Assembly (NCBI RefSeq): GCF_002934665.1
Contig: NZ_NIRS01000003.1
Span: 682,001 to 746,000 of the forward strand
Source: Pseudomonas laurylsulfatiphila
Lineage (GTDB): Bacteria; Pseudomonadota; Gammaproteobacteria; Pseudomonadales; Pseudomonadaceae
Length of the DNA stretch: 64,000 nt
Direction of reading: 5' to 3'
In this document: piece by piece, positions 16,501 to 27,003 of the stretch
Numbering within the stretch: the stretch's first letter is position 1
Layout: each line of letters opens with the position of its first letter
The notes under the pieces: generated by a model
Databases searched by the model: none
Told to the model about the DNA's origin: nothing
The model's input: the letters and a program-made list of their open reading frames with translations, nothing else
Translations under genes and position numbers: made by a program

Positions 16501-18609
16501 TCAAGCCGCCGCTACGGTCACCGGCACACCGTTAAGCGCGGCATTTCCCGACAGTTCGTCAAGCTGGCAGTCGTCGGTCAGATCATTGGCGCTGGAGCCC
16601 GGCTGACTGCTGGCAATCGACATTTGCACGCCCGGCCGCGCGTGACCCCAGCCGTGCGGCAGACTGACCACGCCTTTCATCATATCCAGACTACCCAGCA
16701 CTTCGACCTCAATCACACCCACCCGCGAACTGACCCGAACGCGCTGTCCGTCACTGAGCCCGCGACTGACCAGATCGTCCGGATGCATCAGCAACTGGTG
16801 ACGTGGCTTGCCCTTCACCAACCGATGATAGTTATGCATCCATGAGTTGTTGCTGCGTACATGCCGGCGGCCAATCATCAACAACTCGTCGGCGGCCGGC
16901 GCCTTCAAGGCTGCGAAGCGCGCCAGGTCAGCGAGAATCGCCGCCGGCGCGGCCTGGATGCGTTGATTGGCAGTCTTCAGGCGCGGTGCAAGGTTGGGCT
17001 TGAGCGCGCCAAGATCGACGCCATGGGGATGATCGAACAAAGTCGCCAGCGATAGCTTGTGCTCTGAGGTGTCGCCGTACATCCCCATGCGCAGGCCGCG
17101 ATCGATCATTTGCGCCGGGGCGATGGTAGGTTTCAACTCTTTGCCGGTCCTGGCGGCAAACGCCTTGGCCAGCCCGACGAAGATCTCCCAGTCGTGCAAT
17201 GCCCCTTTGGGCTTGGCGAGGATTGCGCGGTTGAAACGACTGACGTTGCGCACCGCGAACAGGTTGAACGTGGTGTCGTAATGATCGTTTTCCAGCGCCG
17301 ATGTGGACGGCAGGATCAGGTCGGCGTAGCGCGTGGTTTCATTGATGTACAGGTCGATGCTGACCATGAAATCCAACCCGTCCAGTGCCTGCTCGAGCTT
17401 TCGGCCATTGGGCGTGGACAGCACCGGATTGCCCGCCACGGTGATCAGCGCCCGGACCTGCCCCTCCCCTTCGGTGAGCATCTCTTCGGCCAGCGCAGAG
17501 ACTGGCAGCTCTCCGGCGTATTCCGGGCGCCCGGAAACCCGGCTCTGCCACAGATTGAAATGCCCGCCCGAAGTCGTCGCCACCAGGTCCACCGCCGGCT
17601 CTGTGCACAAGGCACCCCCCACGCGGTCGAGGTTGCCGGTGACCAGGTTGATCAACTGCACCGCCCAGTGACAAAGTGTTCCGAAGGCCTGGGTCGAGAC
17701 GCCCATGCGGCCATAACAGACAGCCGAGGGCGCCGCGGCGAAGTCTCGCGCCAATTGGCGGATTTGTTCGGCCGGTACGGCGCACAACGGACTCATGGCC
17801 TCGGCAGTGAACGGCGCGACGGCCTCCCGCACGCCCTCCAGACCGTCTACCGGCAGATGGCCGTCGCGGGTCAGGCCTTCAGCGAACAAGGTGTTGAGCA
17901 AGCCGAACAACAGCGCGGCATCACCGCCCGGGCGCACGAACAGATGCTGATCGGCGATCGCCGCCGTTTCACTGCGGCGAGGGTCGACTACCACCACTTT
18001 GCCACCCCGGGCCTGTATCGCCTTCAAGCGTTTTTCCACATCGGGCACGGTCATGATGCTGCCGTTCGAAGCCAGCGGGTTGCCGCCCAGGATCAGCATG
18101 AAATCGGTGTGATCGATGTCCGGGATCGGGAGCAGCAAACCGTGGCCGTACATCAAATGACTGGTCAGGTGATGGGGCAATTGATCGACCGAGGTGGCTG
18201 AAAACCGGTTGCGGGTTTTCAGCAGGCCCAGGAAGTAATTGCTGTGGGTCATCAGCCCGTAATTGTGCACGCTCGGGTTGCCCTGATAGACCGCTACGGC
18301 GTTTTGCCCATGGCGCTCCTGAATCGCCGCCAGGCGCTCGGCCACCAGGTTGAATGCCGCGTCCCACTCGATGGGCTGCCATTCATTGCCCACCCGCTGC
18401 ATCGGCTGATGCAGGCGATCCGGATCATTCTGGATGTCTTGCAGGGCCACGGCCTTGGGGCAAATGTGGCCACGGCTGAATGCGTCCTGGGGATCGCCCT
18501 TGATCGACGTGATCTGCACGTTACCGCCTTCGACCTCGGTGGTTTCGATGGTCAGGCCACAGATGGCTTCGCACAAATGGCACGCACGGTGATGGAGAGT
18601 CTTGGTCAT
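16501..18609 (-). CDS. Molybdopterin-containing oxidoreductase (formate dehydrogenase/DMSO reductase family)
   Basis: The 702-residue protein begins with a [4Fe-4S]-binding set, CHLCEAIC (Cys10/13/17) and Cys50 in GHICPKA. It continues through the catalytic molybdopterin domain (ILGGNPLASNG and VVDPRRSETA near 195-225, AGNPVLSTPNGRKL near 380) and ends with a molydopterin dinucleotide-binding domain (HPDDLVSRGLSDGQRVRV and LPHGWGH). There is no Tat signal or partner subunit gene, so it is probably a stand-alone cytoplasmic enzyme. The substrate cannot be read from the sequence. It may resemble assimilatory or formate-dehydrogenase-like single-subunit enzymes. Confidence 0.88.
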   Translation of the reverse strand: MTKTLHHRACHLCEAICGLTIETTEVEGGNVQITSIKGDPQDAFSRGHICPKAVALQDIQNDPDRLHQPMQRVGNEWQPIEWDAAFNLVAERLAAIQERHGQNAVAVYQGNPSVHNYGLMTHSNYFLGLLKTRNRFSATSVDQLPHHLTSHLMYGHGLLLPIPDIDHTDFMLILGGNPLASNGSIMTVPDVEKRLKAIQARGGKVVVVDPRRSETAAIADQHLFVRPGGDAALLFGLLNTLFAEGLTRDGHLPVDGLEGVREAVAPFTAEAMSPLCAVPAEQIRQLARDFAAAPSAVCYGRMGVSTQAFGTLCHWAVQLINLVTGNLDRVGGALCTEPAVDLVATTSGGHFNLWQSRVSGRPEYAGELPVSALAEEMLTEGEGQVRALITVAGNPVLSTPNGRKLEQALDGLDFMVSIDLYINETTRYADLILPSTSALENDHYDTTFNLFAVRNVSRFNRAILAKPKGALHDWEIFVGLAKAFAARTGKELKPTIAPAQMIDRGLRMGMYGDTSEHKLSLATLFDHPHGVDLGALKPNLAPRLKTANQRIQAAPAAILADLARFAALKAPAADELLMIGRRHVRSNNSWMHNYHRLVKGKPRHQLLMHPDDLVSRGLSDGQRVRVSSRVGVIEVEVLGSLDMMKGVVSLPHGWGHARPGVQMSIASSQPGSSANDLTDDCQLDELSGNAALNGVPVTVAAA

Positions 18610-18741
18610 GGCCAGTCTGTCTTGTCATGGGCGGGCACCGATGGCCGCGGAAACAAAACTATGGCGCCAGACCCGACGCCACGCCAGCGACGTTCGTCTT
18701 GTGAATCGAGGGTTATCAGGCCAGCCGATGGCCGCGCGGGT

Positions 18742-19032
18742 TCAGTTCGACGGCAGCCTGGGCGGTGCCTGCAACTGGATTTCCTGGAGGTTTTCGAACG
18801 CTCCGTGAGCAACATCGACACCGGTCAGTTCGCCAATCAGGCGCCAGTGCTCGTCGAGCCCGGCACTGATGGTGGCCATACGATCGATCATGTGACGGCC
18901 GGCAGCCCGGGTGACCTCGTCTTCGCTGCGCAACAACTCGAAGGACATCGTCGTCATCGAGGCGGTGAGGTGAGTCAGCGAGCGTGCCGTGAGGCCCAGT
19001 AGCTCCATTAACAGCTGTTCTTTCGATTCCAT
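18742..19032 (-). CDS. Small conserved helical protein of unknown function
   Basis: The 96-residue product (MESKEQLLMELLGLTARSLT...) is mostly helical, with a hydrophobic-amphipathic first half and a Pro-rich tail ending PPRLPSN. It has no signal peptide, no membrane helix and no recognised motif. A small gene in this position upstream of argF occurs in other Pseudomonas, which supports it as real, but I cannot assign a function. It is separated by 132 bases from the oxidoreductase gene and could share its transcript. Confidence 0.65.
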   Translation of the reverse strand: MESKEQLLMELLGLTARSLTHLTASMTTMSFELLRSEDEVTRAAGRHMIDRMATISAGLDEHWRLIGELTGVDVAHGAFENLQEIQLQAPPRLPSN

Positions 19033-19433
19033 CGGGAAGCTTCCGCGTCACTCGAGATTTATTTATAACCCAGCACTTTGCATTAGCAAATATTTCAAGC
19101 TGGCGACACACGGCTCAAGACCTGGAACGGCAAGTCAGAAACCGACTGTCAGCGCACCATTGCCGCCCCGCCTGATTGCCAAGCCCCGAGAGGCCGGTGT
19201 ACAAATGAACCGCTGCTTTCAGGAAACAGGCTTCAAAAGCGCTACCTCGGTGAACCCGTAGCACCTCTGAAACTCCCTAAAAACTGTAGCCCTATTGGTA
19301 AGACGCGACATTTAATTATAAGATCGCGCCTTCCCCTATTTCGTCGCCCCGTGCGGCTTACGCCGCAGGTCTCGCCCGTTGTTCCGTCAAACAAGGCTTT
19401 GAGCATCTGCGGTTTGTAGCAAAAAGGTAGTCA
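19033..19433. other. argF upstream region without a gene
   Basis: This 401-base stretch separates the small helical protein from argF. It holds the ArgR site (19290-19331). No credible coding frame was found. Confidence 0.6.
19290..19331 (-). promoter_or_regulatory. ArgR operator, two direct half-sites
   Basis: Read on the minus strand, one half-site is TGTCGC-N8-AA-N5 (19310 down to 19290), an exact match to the Pseudomonas ArgR half-site consensus. Directly before it lies a second 21-base half-site, AGGCGC-N8-AA-N5 (19331 down to 19311), matching in four of six leading bases and in the AA. The pair sits about 105-145 bases before argF and should mediate arginine-dependent repression. Confidence 0.75.
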
Positions 19434-19436
19434 ATG

Positions 19437-20357
19437 ATGAGCGCAAGGCACTTTCTCTCCCTGATGGATTGCACGCCCGAAGAGCTGGTCAGCGTGATCC
19501 GTCGAGGCGTTGAGCTCAAGGACCTGCGTAACCGCGGCGTACTGTTCGAGCCTCTGAAAAACCGCGTCCTGGGGATGATTTTCGAGAAATCCTCGACCCG
19601 CACCCGGATCTCCTTCGAGGCCGGCATGATCCAGCTCGGCGGCCAGGCGATCTTCCTGTCGCCACGTGATACCCAACTGGGCCGTGGCGAGCCGATCGGC
19701 GACTGTGCCATCGTCATGTCGAGCATGCTCGACGCGGTGATGATCCGTACCTTTGCCCACAGCAACCTGACCGAATTCGCCGCCAACTCCCGCGTACCGG
19801 TGATCAACGGCCTGTCCGATGACCTACACCCGTGCCAGTTGCTGGCCGACATGCAGACCTTCCTCGAACACCGCGGCTCGATCCAGGGCAAGACCGTGGC
19901 CTGGATCGGCGATGGCAACAACATGTGCAACAGCTATATAGAAGCGGCGATACAGTTCGACTTCCAGTTGCGCGTTGCCTGCCCGGAAGGCTACGAACCC
20001 AACCCGGTGTTCCTGGCCAAGGCCGGCGATCGGGTCTCCATCGTTCGCGACCCGAAAGATGCCGTGCGCGGTGCACACCTGGTGAGCACCGACGTCTGGA
20101 CCTCCATGGGCCAGGAAGAGGAAACCGCCAAGCGACTGCAGCTGTTCGCACCGTTCCAGGTCAACCGCGCCCTGCTCGACCTGGCCGCTGACGACGTGCT
20201 GTTCATGCACTGCCTGCCGGCGCACCGTGGCGAGGAAATCAGCGTCGACCTGCTCGACGACAAACGCTCGGTGGCCTGGGATCAAGCCGAAAACCGCCTG
20301 CATGCGCAAAAAGCCCTGCTCGAGTTCCTCGTCGAACCGGCGTATCACCACGCATGA
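19437..20357 (+). CDS. argF: Ornithine carbamoyltransferase (anabolic)
   Basis: ArgF makes citrulline from ornithine and carbamoyl phosphate, the step before ArgG. The 306 residues show the carbamoyl-phosphate loop SSTRTR (about 48-53), HPCQLLADM (near 128) and the ornithine-side MHCLPAHRG (near 258). Length matches the anabolic, not the longer catabolic (ArcB), enzyme. Two ATGs lie back to back (19434 and 19437), and the second matches the [11 protein letters not shown] start of the P. aeruginosa enzyme. An ArgR operator lies upstream and an ABC ATPase gene overlaps the end by four bases. Confidence 0.97.
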   Translation: MSARHFLSLMDCTPEELVSVIRRGVELKDLRNRGVLFEPLKNRVLGMIFEKSSTRTRISFEAGMIQLGGQAIFLSPRDTQLGRGEPIGDCAIVMSSMLDAVMIRTFAHSNLTEFAANSRVPVINGLSDDLHPCQLLADMQTFLEHRGSIQGKTVAWIGDGNNMCNSYIEAAIQFDFQLRVACPEGYEPNPVFLAKAGDRVSIVRDPKDAVRGAHLVSTDVWTSMGQEEETAKRLQLFAPFQVNRALLDLAADDVLFMHCLPAHRGEEISVDLLDDKRSVAWDQAENRLHAQKALLEFLVEPAYHHA

Positions 20358-21463
20358 GCCAGCCATTACTGCTTAACCTGCGCAACCTCGCCTGCGGCTA
20401 TCAAGACCAGCGCGTGGTGCAGAACCTGAACCTGCATTTGAACGCCGGTGACATCGGTTGCCTGTTGGGCTCTTCCGGCTGCGGCAAGACCACCACACTG
20501 CGGGCGATTGCCGGTTTCGAACCGGTGCACGAAGGCGAAATCCAGCTGGCCGGCGAGACCATCTCCAGCGCCGGCTTCACCCTCGCCCCGGAGAAACGCC
20601 GCATCGGCATGGTGTTCCAGGACTACGCGCTGTTCCCGCACTTGAGCGTGGCCGACAACATCGCCTTCGGCATTCGCAAGCATCCGCAAAAGGATCGCGT
20701 CACCGAAGAGCTGCTGGAACTGGTCAACCTGAAAAACCTCGGCAAGCGTTTCCCCCACGAGCTTTCCGGTGGGCAGCAGCAGCGTGTCGCCCTGGCCCGC
20801 GCACTGGCGCCGGAACCGCAACTGCTGTTGCTCGACGAGCCGTTCTCCAACCTCGATGGCGAATTGCGCCGCAAGCTCAGCCATGAAGTACGCGACATCC
20901 TCAAGGCCCGTGGCACCAGCGCGATTCTGGTGACACACGACCAGGAAGAAGCCTTCGCGGTCAGCGACCACGTTGGCGTGTTCAAGGAAGGTCGACTGGA
21001 ACAGTGGGATACGCCCTACAACCTGTATCACGAACCACTGACGCCCTTTGTAGCCAGCTTCATCGGTCAGGGCTATTTCATTCGCGGTCAGTTGAGCAGC
21101 CCGGAGTCGGTACAAACCGAGCTGGGTGAGTTGCGTGGCAACCGGGCTTACACCTGGCCGGTAGGCGGCGCCGTGGACGTGCTGCTGCGTCCGGACGATA
21201 TCGTCTACGCACCGGACAGCACACTGAAGGCGCGAATCGCCGGCAAGACGTTCCTCGGTGCGTCGACCCTGTATCGCTTGCAGTTGCCGACAGGCGCGCA
21301 GTTGGAGTCGATCTTCCCGAGCCATGTCGATCGTCAGGTCGGGGCGGACGTGGGCATTCGGGTCGCGGCTGAACACCTGGTGCTGTTCCAGGCGTCCGGC
21401 AGCACGGCGGCACAGATTCCCGCTGTTGAATTGGGTGTCCGGCGCTACAGCGCGGCCAACTGA
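20354..21463 (+). CDS. ABC transporter ATP-binding protein, FbpC/PotA-like
   Basis: The 369-residue ATPase has Walker [11 protein letters not shown] (about 36-45), the signature LSGGQQQR (about 136), Walker [13 protein letters not shown] and the H-loop LVTHDQEEA. After residue 240 comes a TOBE-like C-terminal regulatory region. The type is that of importers for ferric iron, polyamines or similar (FbpC/PotA/CysA group). No permease or binding-protein gene is beside it. It overlaps argF by ATGA, a coupling conserved in Pseudomonas, so its permease is encoded elsewhere or its role lies in arginine-linked uptake. The latter is inference only. Confidence 0.88.
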   Translation: MSQPLLLNLRNLACGYQDQRVVQNLNLHLNAGDIGCLLGSSGCGKTTTLRAIAGFEPVHEGEIQLAGETISSAGFTLAPEKRRIGMVFQDYALFPHLSVADNIAFGIRKHPQKDRVTEELLELVNLKNLGKRFPHELSGGQQQRVALARALAPEPQLLLLDEPFSNLDGELRRKLSHEVRDILKARGTSAILVTHDQEEAFAVSDHVGVFKEGRLEQWDTPYNLYHEPLTPFVASFIGQGYFIRGQLSSPESVQTELGELRGNRAYTWPVGGAVDVLLRPDDIVYAPDSTLKARIAGKTFLGASTLYRLQLPTGAQLESIFPSHVDRQVGADVGIRVAAEHLVLFQASGSTAAQIPAVELGVRRYSAAN

Positions 21464-21476
21464 TACACAAAAACCC

Positions 21477-21576
21477 TGTAGGAGCGAGCTTGCTCGCGAA
21501 AAACGTCTGGATAACGCGTTCATTCCGGTTGCACGCGTTATCGTTGTCGTCCATCGCGAGCAGGCTCGCTCCTACA
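21477..21576. repeat. REPIN, 'tgtaggagcgagcttgctcgcga' family
   Basis: Inverted REP units at 21477-21500 and 21550-21576 surround a spacer with its own inverted repeat (aacgcgtt / acgcgttat). The pair lies between the convergent ABC ATPase and PhzF-like genes. Confidence 0.88.
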
Positions 21577-21587
21577 CTGGGTTTGCG

Positions 21588-22370
21588 TTAGCCCAGCATC
21601 AGCGTACCACTGGCAACCAACGTCGCATCCCCGCCGATCTTCACCCGCTCGCCTTCCAACCGGCAGAACAACTCCCCGCCCCGCGTCGAACGCTGACAAG
21701 CCGTCAGACTCGACTTGCCCAAACGCTTTGACCAGTACGGAATCAGAAGGCAATGGGTCGATCCGGTCACCGGGTCTTCATTGATGCCGATTGCCGGGGC
21801 GAAGTAACGGGAAACAAAATCGTGCTGCTCGCCCTGCGCCGTCACGATGGCGCCCAACCACGGCAGTTTTGCCAAGGCCACCATGTCCGGCTTGCAGTCG
21901 AGCACGGCTTGCTCCGACTCCAGCACCACGAACAGCTCATTCGAAGCCAGTACCTCGACAGCCTTCACGCCCAGTGCACGCTCGATGTCCGAGGTTATAT
22001 TCACCGGCGACGCGTTGATCGACGGGAAATCCAGCCACAGTCGTCCATCCTCACGGGTCACGCTCAACGGGCCGGATTTGCAGGTGAAGTCCAGGCGCTC
22101 GACCGGCTCTTTATAGATTTCAAACAACACATGGGCACTGGCCAGTGTCGCGTGACCGCACAGTGGCACCTCGGTGGTCGGCGTAAACCAGCGGATGTGC
22201 CAGCCCTGCCCTTCGCGCACGACAAACGCCGTTTCGGCGAGGTTGTGCTCGGCGGCAATCTTCTGCATCAATTCATCGGCGAGCCAGCTATCGAGCCGAT
22301 AGACCATCGCCGGGTTACCGCTGAATGGCTGATTGCTGAACGCGTCGACTTGATGAAACTCAAGCTGCAT
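21588..22370 (-). CDS. PhzF-family isomerase/epimerase
   Basis: The 260-residue protein starts MQLEFHQVDAFSNQPFSGNPA, the typical PhzF opening. It keeps the catalytic glutamate as Glu46 (HNLAETAFV), the RWFTPTTEVPLCGHATLA block near 60-77 and the C-terminal DPVTGSTHC block near 200. PhzF enzymes isomerise small ring or amino-acid substrates. The many single-gene members outside phenazine clusters have mostly unknown substrates. No phenazine genes are nearby, so no pathway is assigned. Confidence 0.92.
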   Translation of the reverse strand: MQLEFHQVDAFSNQPFSGNPAMVYRLDSWLADELMQKIAAEHNLAETAFVVREGQGWHIRWFTPTTEVPLCGHATLASAHVLFEIYKEPVERLDFTCKSGPLSVTREDGRLWLDFPSINASPVNITSDIERALGVKAVEVLASNELFVVLESEQAVLDCKPDMVALAKLPWLGAIVTAQGEQHDFVSRYFAPAIGINEDPVTGSTHCLLIPYWSKRLGKSSLTACQRSTRGGELFCRLEGERVKIGGDATLVASGTLMLG

Positions 22371-22464
22371 AACCTTCTCCCTTTGTCAGACCGCCGAGCA
22401 TGCAGCGCCGACCGAACCGGCACCAGTGACAGAACCGGCTGATTTTCACCATACAGCGCTGCGC

Positions 22465-22935
22465 TCACGCACGGCCGATATCGGCAAACTTCGCCTGGGT
22501 GTGTTCGGCCAGCACGGCCGGCGCCAGTTCGACTTCCAGTCCACGCCGGCCGGCACTGACAAAAATGCTGGCGAAGGGCTGGGCCGAGTTATCAATGAAG
22601 GTACGCAAACGCTTTTTCTGCCCCAGCGGGCTGATCCCGCCCAACAGATAACCCGTAGAGCGCTGTGCTGCCGCCGGATCGGCCATTTCGACCTTTTTCA
22701 CGCCGGCGGCATGGGCCAGCCCTTTCAAGTCCAGGCTGCCGACAACCGGCACTACAGCCACCAGCAACTCTCCTTTTTCGCTGGCCGCCAGCAAGGTCTT
22801 GAACACTTGCGCCGGGTCGAGCCCGAGTTTTTCCGCGGCTTCCAGACCATAGGAAGCGGCCTTCGGGTCATGTTCGTAACTGTGTACGCGATGTTCGGCT
22901 CGAACCTTTTTCAATAAATCCAATGCGGGGGTCAT
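22465..22935 (-). CDS. ybaK: Cys-tRNA(Pro)/Cys-tRNA(Cys) deacylase YbaK
   Basis: YbaK clears cysteine mischarged onto tRNA-Pro. The 156-residue protein begins [24 protein letters not shown], and has the invariant lysine in QVFKTLL and the [10 protein letters not shown] block near 98-107. Twenty in-frame codons upstream are not conserved in the family, so the ATG at 22933-22935 is chosen. It lies about 95 bases from the PhzF-like gene on the same strand and could be co-transcribed with it. Confidence 0.94.
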   Translation of the reverse strand: MTPALDLLKKVRAEHRVHSYEHDPKAASYGLEAAEKLGLDPAQVFKTLLAASEKGELLVAVVPVVGSLDLKGLAHAAGVKKVEMADPAAAQRSTGYLLGGISPLGQKKRLRTFIDNSAQPFASIFVSAGRRGLEVELAPAVLAEHTQAKFADIGRA

Positions 22936-23284
22936 GGCAGCTCCAGACTGGGCAGCAGAAGAAAATACTGCGCCGGATTCTAGGACATTGATCATTAAAA
23001 GGCTCTACGGCGGCGCATCCATAACGCCATTGCCTGGCCATCCCGTTGCGCAATGATTCGTTCATTCATGCAACGAAAAGTTTTTTTGTGACTGACAGTT
23101 CACTTTCGACCTTTGACAGCAGCGTTTCTTGTCTATATTTTTTCGTTTCTGAAACTGTACGAAACGTCCTACCGCTGTACCCGGCAGTAAACCGCGACCA
23201 GGATGGGGATCCTGCCTCGGCGAAAAACGCGCGTTGACCATGTAGGCAAGAACGCGCCAGACAACAAAAAAAATTGAGGTTTCA
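22936..23284. other. ybaK-glpF divergent intergenic region
   Basis: This 349-base region holds no gene. It contains a sigma70-like promoter (TTGACA at 23113-23118 with TATTTT at 23136-23141, 17-base spacer) reading towards glpF. Confidence 0.5.
23141..23164 (+). promoter_or_regulatory. Candidate GlpR operator at the glpF promoter
   Basis: A dyad TTTCGT-N12-ACGAAA overlaps and follows the -10 region of the predicted glpF promoter. Its TTCG/CGAA halves resemble GlpR half-sites, but the spacing is looser than in the palindrome before glpD, so this is tentative. Confidence 0.4.
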
Positions 23285-24136
23285 ATGACTACTGCTTTAC
23301 AACAACCGTCGCTCTCGAGCCAATGCATGGCCGAGTTTCTGGGTACGGCGCTGCTGATCTTTTTTGGTACCGGTTGTGTTGCCGCGCTCAAGGTCGCGGG
23401 TGCCAGTTTTGGTTTGTGGGAAATCAGCATTATCTGGGGCGTCGGCGTCAGCATGGCGATCTACCTCACCGCCGGAGTTTCCGGGGCTCATCTGAACCCT
23501 GCCGTCAGCATTGCCTTGAGCATTTTCGCGGACTTCGAAAAACGTAAATTGCCTTTCTACGTACTCGCCCAAGTGGCGGGTGCCTTCTGTGGCGCGCTGT
23601 TGGTTTACACGCTCTACAGCAACCTATTCTTCGAATTCGAACAAACGCAGCACATGGTTCGTGGCACACAAGCCAGCCTTGAACTGGCCTCCGTGTTCTC
23701 CACCTTCCCGAATCCTGCGCTCACCACCGCCCAGGCATTTCTGGTGGAGGTGATCATTACGGCCATCCTGATGGGCGTGATCATGTCCCTGACCGACGAC
23801 AACAATGGCCTGCCCAAAGGCCCGTTGGCACCGCTGCTGATCGGCCTGCTGATTGCGGTGATCGGTAGCTCGATGGGACCGCTTACCGGTTTTGCCATGA
23901 ACCCTGCGCGGGACTTCGGCCCTAAAATGATGACTTTCTTCGCTGGCTGGGGTGAAATTTCCTTCACCGGCGGACGCGATATTCCGTACTTCCTGATTCC
24001 TGTTTTTGCACCGATTGTCGGTGCCTGCCTCGGCGCCGCCGCCTATCGCGGGCTGATTGCCCGCCACCTGCCCGGCTCCGTACCTGCTACAAAGGATGAA
24101 ACACCGGCCATTGACGGCAAACCCAGAACGTCCTGA
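23285..24136 (+). CDS. glpF: Glycerol uptake facilitator (aquaglyceroporin)
   Basis: GlpF is an inner-membrane channel that lets glycerol diffuse in. The 283 residues contain six membrane segments and the two half-helix NPA motifs, HLNPAVSIALS (about 62) and FAMNPARDFGP (about 206). The Asp after the second NPAR is typical of glycerol-conducting rather than water-selective channels. The ribosome-binding site is GAGG, and glpK follows 74 bases later. Together with glpK it captures glycerol by phosphorylation. Confidence 0.97.
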   Translation: MTTALQQPSLSSQCMAEFLGTALLIFFGTGCVAALKVAGASFGLWEISIIWGVGVSMAIYLTAGVSGAHLNPAVSIALSIFADFEKRKLPFYVLAQVAGAFCGALLVYTLYSNLFFEFEQTQHMVRGTQASLELASVFSTFPNPALTTAQAFLVEVIITAILMGVIMSLTDDNNGLPKGPLAPLLIGLLIAVIGSSMGPLTGFAMNPARDFGPKMMTFFAGWGEISFTGGRDIPYFLIPVFAPIVGACLGAAAYRGLIARHLPGSVPATKDETPAIDGKPRTS

Positions 24137-24165
24137 TACCGTTGGCGCGTGCCCCTGCCCTTTGA

Positions 24166-25716
<1,551 letters not shown>

Positions 25717-25786
25717 GCCAAGACACAGGCTCGTCTCTGTATGTCCAAACAGCGTGAAAACGTAGCGAGCGAAGGAAAGACAAGGC

Positions 25787-25879
25787 AAAAACAGGCGAGG
25801 ACCGGCTGGGGTCGCACCCGACTTTACGAGGTTGTAAATGAGCAGTCCGAGCCTGTTTTTAACGCAGGATTTCTTGCGT
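25787..25879 (+). other. Structured intergenic element between glpK and glpR
   Basis: Two hairpins can be drawn in the 276-base glpK-glpR gap. A perfect 10-base inverted repeat (25787-25796 with 25851-25860) encloses about 54 bases. Directly after it is a short stem (25862-25866 with 25875-25879). It could be an RNA element, a processing site or a small mobile palindrome. No known RNA family is claimed. Confidence 0.45.
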
Positions 25880-25992
25880 AACGCCGAAGGCGCCCAGCAC
25901 GAAAGTAGTTTTCACGTTGTTTGGTAACTGGTAGGGAGCGGATTCCTGCGTCATCATGGGCAAATTTTGCACGGCAGCCCAAAGGACGCCCC

Positions 25993-26748
25993 ATGAATCT
26001 GCCTCCCCGTCAGCAGCAAATCCTCGAGCTGGTTCGCGAACGCGGCTATGTCAGTATCGAGGAAATGGCCACGTTGTTCGTCGTTACACCGCAGACCATC
26101 CGCCGCGACATCAATCAGCTCGCGGAAGCCAACCTGTTGCGTCGCTACCACGGTGGCGCCGCCTATGACTCCAGTGTCGAAAACACCGCCTACGCCATGC
26201 GCGCCGATCAGATGCGCGATGAAAAACAGCGTATCGGCGAAGCCATTGCCGCGCAGATTCCCGACCATGCCTCGTTGTTCATCAACATCGGCACCACCAC
26301 CGAATCCATCGCCCGGGCACTGCTCAACCACAGTCACCTAAAGATCATCACCAACAACCTGCATGTGGCCTCCATGCTCAGCGCCAAGGACGACTTCGAC
26401 GTGCTGCTGACCGGTGGCAACGTTCGTCGCGACGGCGGCGTGGTCGGTCAGGCCAGTGTCGACTTCATCAACCAGTTCAAGGTCGATTTCGCCTTGGTCG
26501 GCATCAGTGGTATCGATGAGGACGGTAGCCTGCTGGACTTCGACTATCAGGAAGTGCGGGTATCCCAGGCGATCATCGCCAATGCCCGACAAGTGATACT
26601 CGCAGCCGACTCCAGCAAGTTCGGACGCAACGCCATGATTCGCCTGGGACCGATCAGCCTGGTCGATTGCCTGGTCACCGATCAGCAGCCTTCCCCGGCG
26701 CTGGCGCAGCTGTTGAACCAGCACAAGGTTCGGTTAGAGGTCGTTTAA
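25993..26748 (+). CDS. glpR: Glycerol-3-phosphate regulon repressor (DeoR family)
   Basis: GlpR represses the glp genes until glycerol 3-phosphate binds. The 251-residue protein starts [25 protein letters not shown], the DeoR-type winged helix-turn-helix with recognition helix [12 protein letters not shown] (about 35-46). Its C-terminal sugar-phosphate-sensing domain carries [15 protein letters not shown] and DSSKFGRN. The upstream in-frame extension to 25921 lacks support. It sits between glpK and glpD, as in Pseudomonas generally. Confidence 0.96.
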   Translation: MNLPPRQQQILELVRERGYVSIEEMATLFVVTPQTIRRDINQLAEANLLRRYHGGAAYDSSVENTAYAMRADQMRDEKQRIGEAIAAQIPDHASLFINIGTTTESIARALLNHSHLKIITNNLHVASMLSAKDDFDVLLTGGNVRRDGGVVGQASVDFINQFKVDFALVGISGIDEDGSLLDFDYQEVRVSQAIIANARQVILAADSSKFGRNAMIRLGPISLVDCLVTDQQPSPALAQLLNQHKVRLEVV

Positions 26749-26757
26749 CCCCCCCTT

Positions 26758-26845
26758 AAAAGATCGCAGCCTTCGGCAGCTCCTACAGAATTGAGTGCAT
26801 CTGTAGGAGCTGCCGAAGGTTCGGGCCGCGTTAGGACGATCTTTT
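26758..26845. repeat. REP pair, 'gatcgcagcc-ttcggcagctcc' family, one arm diverged
   Basis: Inverted units at 26758-26788 and 26801-26845 follow the glpR stop. The right arm contains an insert (ggttcgggccgcgttaggac) in place of the usual loop side. Confidence 0.8.
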
Positions 26846-26946
26846 GCTTTTATGTTCGTAAATTTTCCTTTAACAGCCCTTCGATGAGTATTTTCAATCG
26901 AAGCTGACTGGCTACGCACCTCTTTATGGGCTAGTATTTTCGCAAA

Positions 26947-26963
26947 TGAACATTAATGTTCGA
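26947..26963 (+). promoter_or_regulatory. GlpR operator upstream of glpD
   Basis: The perfect 14-base palindrome GAACATTAATGTTC (26948-26961), extended by T and GA, matches the GlpR operator halves (TGTTCG / CGAACA type). It lies 43 bases before the glpD start, well placed to block its promoter. Confidence 0.75.
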
Positions 26964-27003
26964 ATTCAAATACAGAACATCAAAGAATTCCGAGGCCGTG
27001 CCG

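Noticed and set aside
16501..18609. Assigning the molybdopterin enzyme as nitrate reductase
   Set aside because: No partner genes, no extra NasA-type cysteine motif and no nitrate genes nearby. Only the broad family is supported.
21588..22370. PhzF-like gene as evidence of phenazine production
   Set aside because: No other phz gene is present, and isolated PhzF homologues are common with other or unknown roles.
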